NCBI GenBank assembly: GCA_026545765.1
Contig: CM048842.1
Span: forward strand, 429,501-493,500
Direction: 5' to 3'
Origin: Plantago major
Taxonomy: Eukaryota > Streptophyta > Magnoliopsida > Lamiales > Plantaginaceae
Length of the DNA stretch: 64,000 nt
Below the pieces are notes generated by a model. The model saw only the letters and a program-made list of their open reading frames with translations. It was not told the DNA's origin and made no database searches. Positions 12,743-25,062 of the stretch are shown in pieces; positions within the stretch are counted from its first letter, which is position 1, and every line of letters begins with the position of its first letter. A program made the position numbers and the translations under genes.

Positions 12743-12986
12743 CTCCGTCCCCATATCATGTTTTTCATTTTAACTTTTATCAGGCAATTATATTCAAATT
12801 TTAACTACGAGTTAATTTTAAACAGTAAATGTTAAATGCTCAATGATATTATATTATGATACTTCAGGGTTTAAAGTTTCATAATATAAATTAATTGAAC
12901 ATTTTACATATGTTGTTTAAGATTAATTAAAAAGTCAAGATTATCGAAAAAAATGAAACGAAAATATGAAAGACCGATCGAGGAAG
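12743..12986. repeat. Stowaway-like palindromic MITE
   Basis: Ends CTCCGTCCCCATATCATG and GATCGAGGAAG, flanked by TA. The internal ATGTTAAATGCTCAATGATA and TTGAACATTTTACATA blocks are partly inverted copies, as in the other members at 31101-31341 and 35425-35639. Confidence 0.55.
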
Positions 12987-13005
12987 TACTAGTTACTACC
13001 ACTCT

Positions 13006-13787
13006 CTCTATTTCCACACTTGATAAGCACAAATTAACTACATGATCCATATTTGTCCGGTGATAATCTTTTCATTTTAATTTTTTAGTAAAAATGAATA
13101 AAAGTGGAATATTGGAATTAGTAGAATAATAAATAATTAAAAAAAATTGATTGTGGATTAATAAAGAGGAAAGTTGAGTGTTACTGAAATTAGTAGAATA
13201 ATAAATAAATAAATAAAATTGATTGTGGATTAATAAAGTGGAAAGTTGAGTGTTATTTGAATTATAGAATAATGAATGAAAATGAGATAGTGGATGTTTG
13301 GTATAGAGTTAAATAAAAATTTTAGTTGTTGAATAGTAACTGAGTTAAAAGTGAGTTGTAAAAAATGATGTTTGTGATAGAGTTAAAAATCTATAGGGTT
13401 GTTATATAGGGTGTGTAAGAAGAAAGTGATGTGTTTGATACTTTTTAAGTTATTTGATTGGTTTAAAGTTGTTAGTTTGATTGGAAAAGTAAAGATAAAG
13501 TGAAAGTATGGTAGTAATAGAATGATGATTGTTTAGTGGAGAAAAAAATTGAGTTAAATTTTTTACTGTAGAATATACAAAACAAATAATCGAAAATATT
13601 TTAACAGATGAATAGTCTCTTTTAGATGAATGCCAAACAGCCGGTTAGAGTTTGAATTATGAAGGTATTGTATTTGATGGGTATGTATGGTGAAAAGGTT
13701 CAATATTACAAATGAAAGTGTAAAGTTTTATGTGGAAAAATTAAAATGACAAAATATGAAAGATTTTATCAAGATGGAGGAAGTAAT
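13006..13787. repeat. Possible larger TIR element with an inserted smaller one
   Basis: The ends ACTCTCTCTATTTCCACAC and ATCAAGATGGAGGAAG look like diverged inverted termini. Inside, a stretch near 13290-13645 begins GGATGTTTGGTA and ends GCCAAACAGCC, which may be a second inserted MITE. The boundaries are tentative. Confidence 0.3.
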
Positions 13788-13964
13788 AGCTTTTCAAATT
13801 TACAGTATTTGACAAAAATATTATTCGCATATAGGCTTTCATGCCAGGCCCTGCATAGTTTAAGGTATTTCAAGAGAAAAGAAAAGAATTTCGGGGAAAA
13901 TCAAATCATTTGAAAAATTGTGAAGGAAAATCAATCATTTTTCCTTTTCCTATTGTTTGGAAAC

Positions 13965-14145
13965 TTGGCCGTAAATGTCCAATGTTCAATTAAATTAAAT
14001 AAGGAAACTTTACTTCCAAAATTTAATTGTATAACTTAATTGAACACTATATATACATTTACGTTTAAGATTAAATAATAGTTGAAGTTGAAAAATGTTG
14101 ACTGTAAAAAGTCAAAATTGGACATTTAGTCTGGCACGTAGGGAG
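13965..14145. repeat. Stowaway-like MITE, same family as 31101-31341
   Basis: Inverted halves around TGTTCAATTAAATTAAATAA and AATTGAACACTATATA, then the GTTGACTGTAAAAAGTCAAA block and a GTAGGGAG right end followed by TA. The left end is degraded. Confidence 0.5.
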
Positions 14146-15341
14146 TAAAATTTTTCCATAACAATTAATTTTTTCATTGGGTACCAAACAATCAATTGGT
14201 GTCTTAATACTTCTCCTTATAGATGCAAGGAGTATCTATTGGATAGATTCAGATAGGTAAAAATGAATGATATGAAAAGTTGAAATTGAGACGGATGAAG
14301 TTATAACTCCGTACTATAATAACATACTAAAGTATCAGTATGAGGTACTGCAATATCGTGGCTTAGCACTGAGAAAAATACTGAGATGCATGTACGTATG
14401 TATGTTTGGGAATTGAAGTGGAGAAGGGATCAGTTGAAGGAATTGAATAAGGGGGTAGAGTATTAAAGGCTTTTGTCTACAAATAAATATTTAACTTGTT
14501 TAATCAACTGCTTCATTCAATTATTCCATTTCCTTTTTTTAATTTTCTTTTCAATTATTAGAGAAAGAATGATAAAATGATTTCTTCAAGTGTTTTTGGA
14601 AACTCAGGAAAGTATGCGTGGCAGAGCAAGAGCAAAGCAAATATATACTCCACTATTAAATGGAGTCATGACATACCTATATATCCTATTTATTCTTCTT
14701 GGTTTTATGGAGTACCATATTAGATGCACATTTAACTATTTAGTAAAATTAGTTGATAAATAGTTGGATAGTTGAAATTATAATCTCACTGATTTTAATT
14801 CAAAGAATTGTTCAGTAGATAAACTGATAATTTAACTAATATATAAGAAAATTTAAGATACTATCTATTGACTACTTTTGGGCCTCCTCGAGCAAGTTCT
14901 CAAATTTTTAACCTATGTGGTTGTCATTTCATACTTTATAAGGGGTTGGGATTAAAGAGTTAATTCCCAAAATCCATATATATATTTCGCCAAAATATAA
15001 AAGCGATTACAATATAATAAAATTTTCTCCAAATTAACATCACACATTTTGTATACAATTTTAATCAATACAATCATACAAAAAGTTTTTTAGGTAAAAG
15101 TGAAATAACTAATAACTTGTTAATGTGGGATGTCATTTTATGTACTTTGGGCTTGTATATTTCACAAATATTTAAAAAACTTGAAGGTGTTTTTAACTTT
15201 TACTTGTTATATTACTTGAAAGGCTAAATAAAATTAATTATATCACATTAATTTTTGCCTGTCATTTTCCTTTTAAATATTGTCGTACCCTATAAATTGA
15301 ATGATATGTAGAGTTTTTGGTGCACAGACCAGTGATTGAAT
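14146..15341. other. Intergenic and probable promoter of the Dabb gene
   Basis: AT-rich, no gene seen. A TATAAAT box at 15291-15297 lies about 45 bases before the ATG of the A/B-barrel gene at 15342. Confidence 0.4.
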
Positions 15342-15838
15342 ATGGCTGGATTTAACCATTTAGTGTTAGTAGAGTCTAAGGAGAATGTGAATGTGGAAGA
15401 TGTTCTCCAAGGCATTGTGAAACTTGTTTCTGAAATGGACACCGTCAAGTCCTTTGTTTCATTATATGATTTTATTAAGAGTAATTTGCGGTCAAAGTCG
15501 AATACAGTTGACCGGTCAAAGTCAAAATGAAAAAATTTCTTTGCGACGGAGGGAGTAACTAATAATCTCGTGCTAAACTAAGTTTTGTGGAGTCATTCTA
15601 TCTATGTTCACTTTTATTCATCCGTTCGTTTACATGGGAAGAGGACATTGAGAGTGATGAAATGCCAAGACAAGGATTCATGAATGCATTCATGATAAAA
15701 TTCGGCAGCAAGGATGATTATGCGGCATTTGTTAGACATCCGAGCCATGTCGAATTCTCATGGAAGTTTGCGAATGCGATTGAGAAGAAGGTTTTCCTTG
15801 ATTTCCCAGCTATAGGCGTGAAACCTACTGCACCTTAA
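15342..15838 (+). CDS. Stress-response A/B barrel (Dabb) protein, split by a MITE remnant
   Basis: Small stress-induced dimeric A/B-barrel protein of the HS1/SP1 type; such proteins are about 110 residues and are linked to stress tolerance. The first part, 15342-15455, encodes MAGFNHLVLVESKENVN and continues to MDTVKSF, the first strand and helix. The second part, about 15631-15838, encodes TWEEDIES, RQGF, then HPSHVEFSWKF and the final strand to a TAA stop. Between them, 15456-15554 is the right half of a Stowaway-like MITE, which by itself extends the first frame to a stop at 15528. GT at 15456 and AG at 15591-15592 would splice in frame but add about 13 residues. A pyrimidine-rich tract ends at 15630 without an AG. 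The gene may be an altered intron-bearing gene or a pseudogene. Confidence 0.6.
15456..15554. repeat. Half of a Stowaway-like MITE inside the Dabb gene
   Basis: Sequence matches the right arm of the element at 35425-35639: TCATTATATGATTTTATTAA, then AGAGTAATTTGCGGTCAAAG, CAGTTGACCGGTCAAAGTC and a GACGGAGGGAG end before TA. The left arm is missing. Confidence 0.75.
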
Positions 15839-17334
15839 GCTGCTGATTGTTAATTTATTCAATGTTATGTGCTTGCCTATCGTGTGAAGACAAACGGATG
15901 AATAAAGGAAGCTAGCTTTTGCAATAAATCCAACATTGTTCTTATACTACATATTTCGCTACATGTTCTCAATGTATTTCATTTTCATTCGTATATCATT
16001 TCATTGATCAAGTGTAATGCAACAATACTCGAAGTTGAAGACACCTAAAGAGAAGTCGATCGGTCGCGCCGATCATCTCAAGAACAATTAATCACTGCAA
16101 AGGTTAGTTATCCTTAGGAAAAAGTAACATGTATTTTGATAGAATTTCATTTCGTCTAAAATCTCAAACTTATAGATAGGTGTGAAATCTAGTCATATAT
16201 ATTAATACTCTAATATCCTTTTGGTTCGATCCTTGAGCAAAATCGATTGATCCATGAAAATGAATTTTCCAGAATAAGTAGTTGAGAAGCTAAGAAGCTG
16301 CAAGATATATTACAGAACGCAAGGTAGTTTGACTTAATTGACAGACCACTTTGGCTTTTGGAAAGTAAGTTAGAACAAGCAAATTAAGGCTGTGAAATCG
16401 CAAAAGTTGCTAACATGTAGAAGCAGCTCAGAATAAATCAAATTAAAGCACGATCCTTTGCTCCAATGTGGAGGTATGTGCCAATTAATAATTACATAAT
16501 AAGTAGTACTGAATGAGTGACTAAAGACTTTTAGTAGTAGTAAGTACGTGGTATAATTCTCCGTTGTAAGTTCCTACGATTTACGTAACAGATGGGAAGT
16601 GACCTAGCCGATCAATACTGTCTAGATTTTTATATTCTAAGAGATTCATTAATTTGAAGTTTTTTGCATTTGTGCTTTTTTTTTAAAAAAATTTAGTATA
16701 TACATTTGTGTCTTGTTTTACTGTATTTCTAATTGATTTGGTGTGCTTGACAGCTTGAGTGATTATCGCTATGAAAATTGCAATTCTAATGGCCGAAGAA
16801 GTGATATTGAGATCCATAAATCCATAATCCTATCGTATGTTTTACTAGCATTGGATACACAAACCGACATGATTCCGAATTTTGCAAACTTTAATCCCTT
16901 ATCATCAAATACAATATCCAATTAAAGCTACTGGCCACTTTACTAGAGCGGGCGAGCCTAATAGCTTGTCAACCTCTATTGTTAAATTTTATTTGCTTAG
17001 GTTAGGCAGGCATGGTCACATATAAGGACGCATAAAATTCTGGCAACCATTCCTTTCAATTCAATTCAATTGGGATCGAGTTAATTATTTGAGTCCCACA
17101 AACTACGGCAACTAACTACGTACCAGGAGACATTTATTACTACACTAGCACTACCTCATCTCATACATATAGGTATATATTCAAACTCAATAATGATTTT
17201 ATGATAGCATATAGAATTAGTGTTTAGTTTTAAATACCGTGTGTTTAATATATTCGTTTCACGACTTCATGAACTGCATCAGTAGTGTGTACATATGTTG
17301 ACATTATAAGCTAAGTTAGCTTGATATCTAAGTG
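15839..17334. other. Intergenic, no gene recognised
   Basis: Includes the 3' flank of the Dabb gene. A 60-codon frame at 16743-16925 has no recognisable family. Nothing else is supported. Confidence 0.4.
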
Positions 17335-18947
17335 CCCGTTTGGTTTGAAAAGGGATATTTCATTTTGCAAAACTGGATTATTCGGCCCATTTAAGTAATT
17401 GGATTATGTTCAGGGGTTTTTGCCCAAAAATCTTGTTTGGTTGGACTCTATGAATTAGATTAGTTTCAATAAAATCCAATTTGGTTCTAAATTGATTTTG
17501 GATTATTCAGTAGGATAAAGCAAAGTGGAATTACTGATATACATCTATATTTTTCCACTTATTGTATAAAATCGAGTTTGATTTCCATTTTGATTTAGTG
17601 AAAATTACATGTGATCATAAATTTGGGGGAGCAAATTTTTACCACCTTCATGTGTTTAATCGGGAAATTCTGAAATTTTGATCTTATGAATTTCGTATAC
17701 AATATTATCCGAAAATCTTTGAAATTATTGCTTCATTAGTTACGTTGCCATTGTTGATAACTTTGGCATCGATTTTTAGTTTATGTGACTTGACCATTAA
17801 AATTTAGTTTAGAGATATTGTTTCTAATCTATGTAATAATTATCTTAACGAAATACATATTTCCTTATAAGATCAGATCGATATTTCATATGAGTGAAAT
17901 TTATAATCCCATATTTTTCATTTCATGCGTAGAATAATTGTTTTTGTCGATTGAAATCGACATTGCATATGTTTATAATCCCACCTAAACATAAATTTTT
18001 CTACATTTTAAACATAAAAATTTAAAGCATGTAAAACGCCAAAGTTAGTGACGGAGCCAGGATTTTAGGTCAGGTAGGGCACAAATAAAAACTCAAACTT
18101 TTAACTATATAAATGTTATTTTTATAATATATAAAGTAAAAAAAAATCCACATATATCTAATTAACGATGCATATTTTGTATTCAAAAAAATATGTACTT
18201 CGCCTATATTATGTCAAAATTTGCATATATTTAATATGCTAGAATATTCTTGAACCGACAACTCTAAATTATCATCGTTATTCCCGTAAGCAACGCTAAC
18301 CAATTTTTTTAATTATTAGTATTGTTTTATTTAATTATTCTTTTAAAAAATTTGGTTATACTATTAAACAAACGAAATTAATTTTGATGTAAATATATAA
18401 ACTACGCAAAAAAAACAAAAGTATAAAAGGAAAATATTGACTAATAAGTAAATGAGTAGAAAAGAGAAATAAAGATTACGTGGGTCCAAAATGAAAAGAA
18501 AGGGTGTAAAACTAGGAAACCATTAGGAAAAAAAAAAAAAAAGGAAGGTGGAAACTAGGAAACGGAAAAAATAAAAAAGAAAGAATGCAAAACTAGGAAA
18601 ATATAAAAGAAGAAATGAAAGGTGGAAATTAGGAAGAAAAAAAAAAGTGCATTGATGTGAAACGATTGGTGTTCTTGGATTGGGATGGCATATTTAGTAA
18701 TTAATGGGAAGTTTACATAAAATTAGACATTTCGCGAGGGAGAAGATAATCCAAAAGTAAATACCTCCTCATAGAAGGTATTTGAAATTGGATAGGTATT
18801 TGAAATTGGATTATTCATGTATAAATTTGAGGGCTTGAGGCAGGCTGGAAAAATTGGATTATTTCAAATAATCCATTTTTTCTAGGTAAAAATCGGCCGA
18901 ATTATTGAGATTTTTGACAAACCCAAAAACCCCTCAAACCAAACGGA
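17335..18947. mobile_element. Non-autonomous TIR transposon, 1.6 kb
   Basis: Inverted termini CCCGTTTGGTTTGA and TCAAACCAAACGGA match at 13 of 14 positions. They are flanked by near-identical 8-mers, TCTAAGTG at 17327-17334 and TATAAGTG at 18948-18955. Subterminal GGATTATT blocks are also inverted. No transposase frame remains. Eight-base duplications point to a hAT-type element, but the superfamily is inferred. A GACGGAGCCAGGATTTTAGG motif near 18051 resembles the terminus of the element at 61561-61811 and may mark a nested fragment. Confidence 0.6.
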
Positions 18948-19289
18948 TATAAGTGTTTGCATATAAATGTTGTAATAGCATCGAAGACAACACTAGTCAT
19001 AATTTACCATTAAAGATTGAAGGTGGTGATGTGACGTGTTCGGTGCTGGTTGGCTTTGCAAATTGGAGAGTTAGTTATAACTTATAACCATGGTTCTAAT
19101 CTAAATATCACCTAAACTGTACTATGAAATATGAGAATTTTCCAGGGCAATACCGTATAATACAGTGCAGATATATATGAGATCTTCTAGTACAGCTAGC
19201 ATCATCATTTCTTAACAAGGTTCATGAAACCTAATAACAGAAAAGGGTTCAGAAATGTAAACTTGGAAAAGAGCACTGCCAATCATATC

Positions 19290-19598
19290 TTAATGTTGCA
19301 GGGAGGCATCAGTATCTTGAAGCCATATGCGGCGGTTGAAACGATCATTGCAGGTATTTGTGAATGCCAATGAAGTTCGATCACCCTCTTCTTGCCCTGC
19401 AATACGCAAGGGGCTGTCGAACATAATTTGGATTGTATGTTTAGTAGTAGGAGGAAATTTCACATGGTGAACAAGGAGAAGCTGCGGAGGCAAATCTTTA
19501 GGAGCATTCACTTGTTCCTCTGTCAGAGCTTTGAACTCAGCCTTTTCTTCTTCATCTCTCTTATTTAGGGAAATGTCCCATATACTGAGAAGTTGCAA
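19290..19598 (-). other. Unrecognised coding-like open frame
   Basis: About 100 codons with a balanced, charged composition, including RDEEEKAEFKALTEEQ and LPPQLLLVHHVKFPPTT. It does not look like random AT-rich translation. I recognise no family and see no certain start. It lies just downstream of ALG8 on the same strand and could be a leftover exon of a separate gene or pseudogene. Confidence 0.3.
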
Positions 19599-19791
19599 TG
19601 ACGTTTATTAGCATGTGGAGGAAACAACAATAAACGAACAAACAAGATGTTCGATATTGGTACGAGATGTTTCAGTATGTTAGTTGATTCTCTGCTTCTG
19701 CTGAAGAGAGTACTCCTAGAGTAGAAACCTCATGAGGACTCCACTCAAATGGATCTAATTGGGTATTTATGGTAGCCAACAACACAAGTAA

Positions 19792-19909
19792 GGCTCTATT
19801 CTCTTCATTTAAAACTCCATTTAGTTCAGTTCAAATTTGTTTAGTTGAATTTTATACTACACTTCAGTTCAGTTCAGATCAGTTCTGTTCAGACGAAGAG
19901 AGCAGAGCC
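19792..19909. mobile_element. PIF/Harbinger-type MITE, 118 bp
   Basis: Ends GGCTCTATTCTCTTCATTTA and CGAAGAGAGCAGAGCC form inverted repeats, with TAA duplicated at 19789-19791 and 19910-19912. Subterminal GTTCA repeats replace the GATTC repeats of the copy at 7982-8104. Confidence 0.75.
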
Positions 19910-20274
19910 TAAACCCAATTATTCATAATACATAACCTTTTGGCCCTTAACTTTTTTTTTTTTTTTTTTGCTCTCGCCCAAATTTCATAACGCCTCTTCT
20001 TAGGCATCACTTCACTTTGTGAAACCAAACAAGCAAAATCCATATCATACATCTATCCAAAATCTCAATTTATTATTCCATCTGGAACCTATAAGCAGAT
20101 ACTTGTTTTGCAGGACATGATCATTTCTCATTGACTTCAAGTTTCTGAAAAGACTCATCACTCTTTTGATTACATTAGGTTCAAAAGAAGTATTCTATTA
20201 CAACAAAAAATATATTCCTCCAGTCAGATGTGTGAAACAGACACATAGATGGCAGGGAAATAAATATCTATAAA

Positions 20275-23200
20275 TTAATGGATCAAAGTAATCTGTTTAA
20301 GCTGCCAAATCCATGAGTACATCATTCCGAACGCACAATATATAGAGATTATCATAAGCGGTAAAAATGGAAGCTTGTCCTCAAACATGGCAGGGTGTAG
20401 AAACTGTCCCCATATCTCAACTATGAAAAAACCGAATAGGTAACACTTTCCTATGCACCCAAAATCAAAAACAGGAGTCGCCAATTTGGCTTCTGTTCCC
20501 TTCAATGATGTACTTGGTGTACTTCTTTCAGAAAATCGCGAGGAAAACCCAAACCACATCAGAAGAGCATGTAGTAACAGGAGTATAACCTTGATTGGAT
20601 ATTCTTGAGCCTCAAAAAGGAGTGGGAAAAGCGAGTAATAAGACACTGCATGGAAATACGTAAGTACGAGACATTAGTGTTAGTATATAGAGCATATAAA
20701 AGTTGTGGAGTTGCAGATAACTTTTCAAATTAGCTAACTGTTTAGGGCAGTCAGAAGGCATCTGCCAATAGATCTATTCGCTAGTAAGAGCAGGTTTCGC
20801 CTTTTTAGGGTTGCTTCGTCTCTTTGGAGATTGGTTTGTTTACTTTATTTACGAAGACGCAGCTCTCTTGGTTCACCAAATCCCATCTTTCCCTATCCAG
20901 ATATTCTCTCGTCTATCACTACCCTGCCATAACAATTCTCAAACTGGAAAAAGAACAGAATCAGATACTGAATAAGTTCTAGGTAAGCAACTGCATTACG
21001 CCCACGTTTTAGGTTGGCTCGTCAAATCTTGAGTTTATTACAAGTATGTGTGTGATAATCAACGATCCCTTATTAAACAAGTTGACAAACCTTACTTCCA
21101 AGAAAAAGAATTCAAACTACTTCAAATTCAGGTAACCAAAACTTCTAAAATGATGAAGAAGAACTTAAGTACCTATTGACAGAACGAAGTAATGCTTGGC
21201 ATCCTGAGTGCTCTTCAGGGCTGTAATGGCTAGAGGAATCACAAAGTGAAGTGATGCCTTTTCGTGAACATGCCACCCAAATAGAAACCCACATGTATAA
21301 GCATAAGATATCCATCTGGAGACCATCCTTGGTTGGGGATTCCTCCAAGCTTTTATCAGACATGGAAATATTGCCAAAATCACCGTAATGAATGTGATCA
21401 ATGGAGTAATCTGCATTTTATAATGATTTTAAGAAATCACATCTTATTTCAGCAATCAACTGCATTGATAATAAAACAGCATATATTTGGCAATCATAAA
21501 GTTCAAGGCCCTACTTTGCTTCTAGTACTTTCAGAACTCATCTTAAAGGAATGCATAAGCATGAAAAACCCCTGGAGCACAAATAAATACCGATAGTGTT
21601 ATTCCTTTCCTTAAATCTTCCTAGTAAATAGACCAATGAACGCCAAGAGTCCCAAACAAATGTGGAGGTTCGCCATTGGTTTAGAGTTTGGAGTTTAGAC
21701 ACAACATAGCAAGCAACTAGAACGAAGCTATAAGATAATGTATGGTGAAAAACTCAACATTATTACCGTGGGTAAGACAGCAAAAGGTGATGAGTCTCCA
21801 ACTAAGCCACCCGTAAACGAGGCTTTTGGTGCTTGTATACTGAATCCTAGTTTCACAAGAAAAAATGCGAGAAACTTATCCAAAATTATATAGAAGACCC
21901 AGAAATTCGGAGCCCAATAAGCGTGGCACAATCCCCGACCAAAAGGAAACATGCGTCGGAAAACTTGTTCTATCTGCAAGGTGAAAGAAATAACTAAATT
22001 GTTAATGCCTGTAGGTACAGATTTCTGATGAGGAACCAACTAGTATCAGTAAAAACGAGTTTTACAAAAGAGGCAGAAAAGAAGATTATGGCACGAAGAT
22101 GTAAGCATGCAGGATAGTTCAGCGGGTGTGACATGCTAAAAAGTTCTGGAGTACTCTACTGTGCATTAGCATTTCAAAAATGATCCTTTTAAATTAATGT
22201 GGGGAGGCCTTGTTTTGGACTAGCAAATTTGGCTTCCCATGGCCTACTTATACCTTGTGTCTTGCACTTTGGAAAAGGTTCGCAAGCAAGGATAAACTCA
22301 AAGATTTTGCACATAAACATGCGCATGCGTGCGTGCCCGTGGGTGGTTAGGAGCAAGAAACCATTGAGCCTTCCATTCCAATGTGAATATAAAGAGGTAT
22401 ATTATGCTGTAAACAACATAGAAAGTTTTAACAGGATATACATGTATTTTTTAACAAGTCCCGTCTTCAATAAACAGCAAGGGAGGGTAAAATTTCAAGT
22501 TAATGTTTCTTAAGTCTTAACCTAGTAACAATATCTGTGTACTAAATAGATACTGATAGTACACTACTAAACCCAAATGTGCAAGAATCATGAAGATTAA
22601 CTTAGATACCGAAGTAGACACAGATATACTATGTATAATATCCTATAAGAATTCAGTCAAGAACAAATAGAATAGCTCTATATGTGCAAGAGAAATCTCA
22701 AAAGGCGCATATTTACTCTAAAACACGAGACAGTGAAGATGGCATATATGCAGATTACTATCATCGCAAACTTTAACAAGGTGCAAGGCAGACATGCTAC
22801 CTGGCCATAGTAAACGAACGGCCCATACGTCACAGAAAAAACCAGCAAAACAGCACTCCCCATCATCACCAGCTTCCCAAAGGCCTTAACTACCCCACCT
22901 CTACAATAATGCCTCAACAAATACACGAAATACACCGGGCCAGCCACCGCAAATAAATGCTTAAAACAAATCAAGCCCGCGAAAACAAACCCCCCAAGCA
23001 AATCCCTCCCTTCCTCCAACAACGAAATGGACAACAACAACATCCCCAGCAAAAACCCGTTATACTGAAAATGCAAATGATCCACTATAAACAACCCAGG
23101 TGACCAAACAACCAAAACCCACATCATAAACCTCTCCAAACCCCCCAAGTTTCGATTTTTCGTCAGCCGGTGAACCGAGTAGACCAACACAAGGTCGGAG

Positions 23201-23541
23201 ACTGAAACAGAAACACGCTGGAAGATGATGGTTCGGTCAGATGCGTAATTGAGGCCATATTGGAGGTGGGTCATGGTGGGATCAACAATGGAAGCAAAGA
23301 AAGAGAGGAACTTTTCGAAATAGGCGAAGAGAGGTGGGTAATCGAGAGTCCATGGACTGGTGGTATCGGAGTACCATTGAGAGAGGGGTAAGGAGTGGGT
23401 GAGAGCTAGCCAATTGCGGTGGACTTCGAAATCGGTGCTCCTGTAGGAAGGAATTAGGAGGAGTTTCACGGCGGTGGCAACTAGTGCCGGCCACCAATTG
23501 ACGGTGTATTTCTGGTGGTGATTTGGGGATTTTTTCATCAT
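20275..23541 (-). CDS. ALG8: ER alpha-1,3-glucosyltransferase ALG8, four exons
   Basis: Adds the second glucose, from dolichyl-phosphate glucose, to the Glc1Man9GlcNAc2 dolichyl-diphosphate precursor in the ER lumen before N-glycosylation. Exons on the minus strand: 22801-23541, 21767-21973, 21173-21410, 20275-20645; all splice in frame to 518 residues, near the usual plant length of just over 500. The first exon carries the luminal donor region SLPLSQWYSD and SPWTLDYPPLFAYFEKFLS, typical of ALG8 (ALG6 differs here), then many membrane helices and HLHFQYNGFLLG. The second exon has FPFGRGLCHAYWAPNFW and the third FLFGWHVHEKASLH, both strong ALG6/ALG8 family blocks. The start is the first of two adjacent ATGs (23541 or 23538). 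No break is seen, so the copy looks functional. Confidence 0.93.
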
Positions 23542-24138
23542 ACTGTTTTACTGATCGAGTTCAGCTGACATGGAAGCACTATGGAGTTGTAATAAATTCT
23601 TGACGAATCTGACGCTCTAGTCAGATCTGAAAGTTTTAACGAATTGTAAACGAGTCTTTTTCGAGTTGAGCTTGAGTAGTACGAGAAAAGATGACGGGTT
23701 CAATATATATGCTGGTGACCCTCTCAAAATTTCAATTTAAACAAATACTCTCTACGTTACAACATTATATTAACTCAATACTCTCTGAGTTACAATAATA
23801 TATTAACTCATATTGGATTTTTTTTTCTTTTAATATTTGGTGTCAGAGGGTCTTTGGGTAGAATTTTTCTAAAGTTGTTTTCGTTTGAGCCCTAGTCAAG
23901 AGAGAATTATGGGAAAATTCTAGCCCAAGACCCTTTAGCACTAAGTATTACAAAAAGAGACCCGACCTGAGTTAATACAATGATTTAACCCAGAAATGTC
24001 TAATGTAACTTATCGTATATTAATATAGTGTTTATTTGAGAATTCTATTTGAATTAAAATTTGGGAGAGTCTTGATGAATGATGAGAATTATTGCCATGG
24101 ACCTCATGGACACTTTTATAGATTTTGGCCACATCTTC
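23542..24138. other. ALG8 upstream region, no other gene
   Basis: Contains the leader and promoter side of ALG8. The blocks AACTCAATACTCTCTGAGTT and CTCTACGTTACAACATTAT recur within 23740-23810 as short local duplicates. No gene is seen. Confidence 0.35.
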
Positions 24139-25062
24139 TAGGGGTGTACATAATAAAAACCCGCCCGCCAAACCGCCCGTTGCGTAACCATCCGCGGCAA
24201 TTTTGATGTTGGAAAAAACCCGTCACGGTAGAACTTTTTTTCACCAGCCATTGGCGGGTGGGTGGCGGATTGGACGGGTGTCACCCGCAACCCACCCGAC
24301 CCACCCGCTACATGTACATATATATGTTTTTTAATTTTTATATGTATTTGTATGTATGAGACTAAATAATCTATAGTTTACAATAAGTAATTAAGTACTA
24401 CACATTTTGTTCACTGTTTTAATGTTTTTGTTATGTCAATTCATATTCCCCATCTCTCACCTATTACCCATTTTACGCTTCCATCCAAGTTCCATTTGCC
24501 TCCACTCCAGCGGTCCAGCCTGGTAGATATGCATTCCCTGGAAAAGTTCCAAATTTCTTGTTGTTGTTGCTGCTTGATGGTTGATCCAAGAACTTGATTA
24601 TATTGTTGCTTTTAGTTATTCTAATTTCTTGTCATAAGTCTGTTCTTCTAGCATGCAACATGTTTTGGTGCACATTCAAAGCTGACACCATAGGAGCAGC
24701 CGTTTGAATTCCATTTTTAGCATCTTCAAATCAACTTCATTTTACTTTGTTGAACTTAAACATTTATTGGATAGTATTTGAGATTTATTGAATCATATTT
24801 TAGATGTATTAACATCTTATGGTATCGTCATTAGCACGGAGTGCATTATTTTGTTTTAACATGTGTTGTAAAATTTAACGACATATATTAATTTTTATAT
24901 TGTTATAAACCAGCCAATCTGCCCGCCTTAAATGTTAACCCACCCGTGACGGTTTTAAAAAAAATACACCCGGCATGATTAGGAATTACGACAACCTGCC
25001 GTAGGCGGGTCGGTTAGAGTTTTGGAAAATAACCGTCCATACCCACCCACGTACAAGACTCT
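24139..25062. mobile_element. hAT-like non-autonomous element with GGCGGGT arms
   Basis: Starts TAGGGGTGTACATAATAAAA and carries inverted GC-rich arms (CCCGCCCGCC on the left, GTAGGCGGGTCGG on the right), like the better-defined element at 57367-57952. CATCTTC occurs at both flanks (24132-24138 and 25063-25069), consistent with an imperfect 8-base duplication. The right terminus is degraded. Confidence 0.5.

Noticed and set aside
22199..22513. Plus-strand frame of 104 codons
   Set aside because: Falls in the first intron of ALG8 and has no recognisable features.
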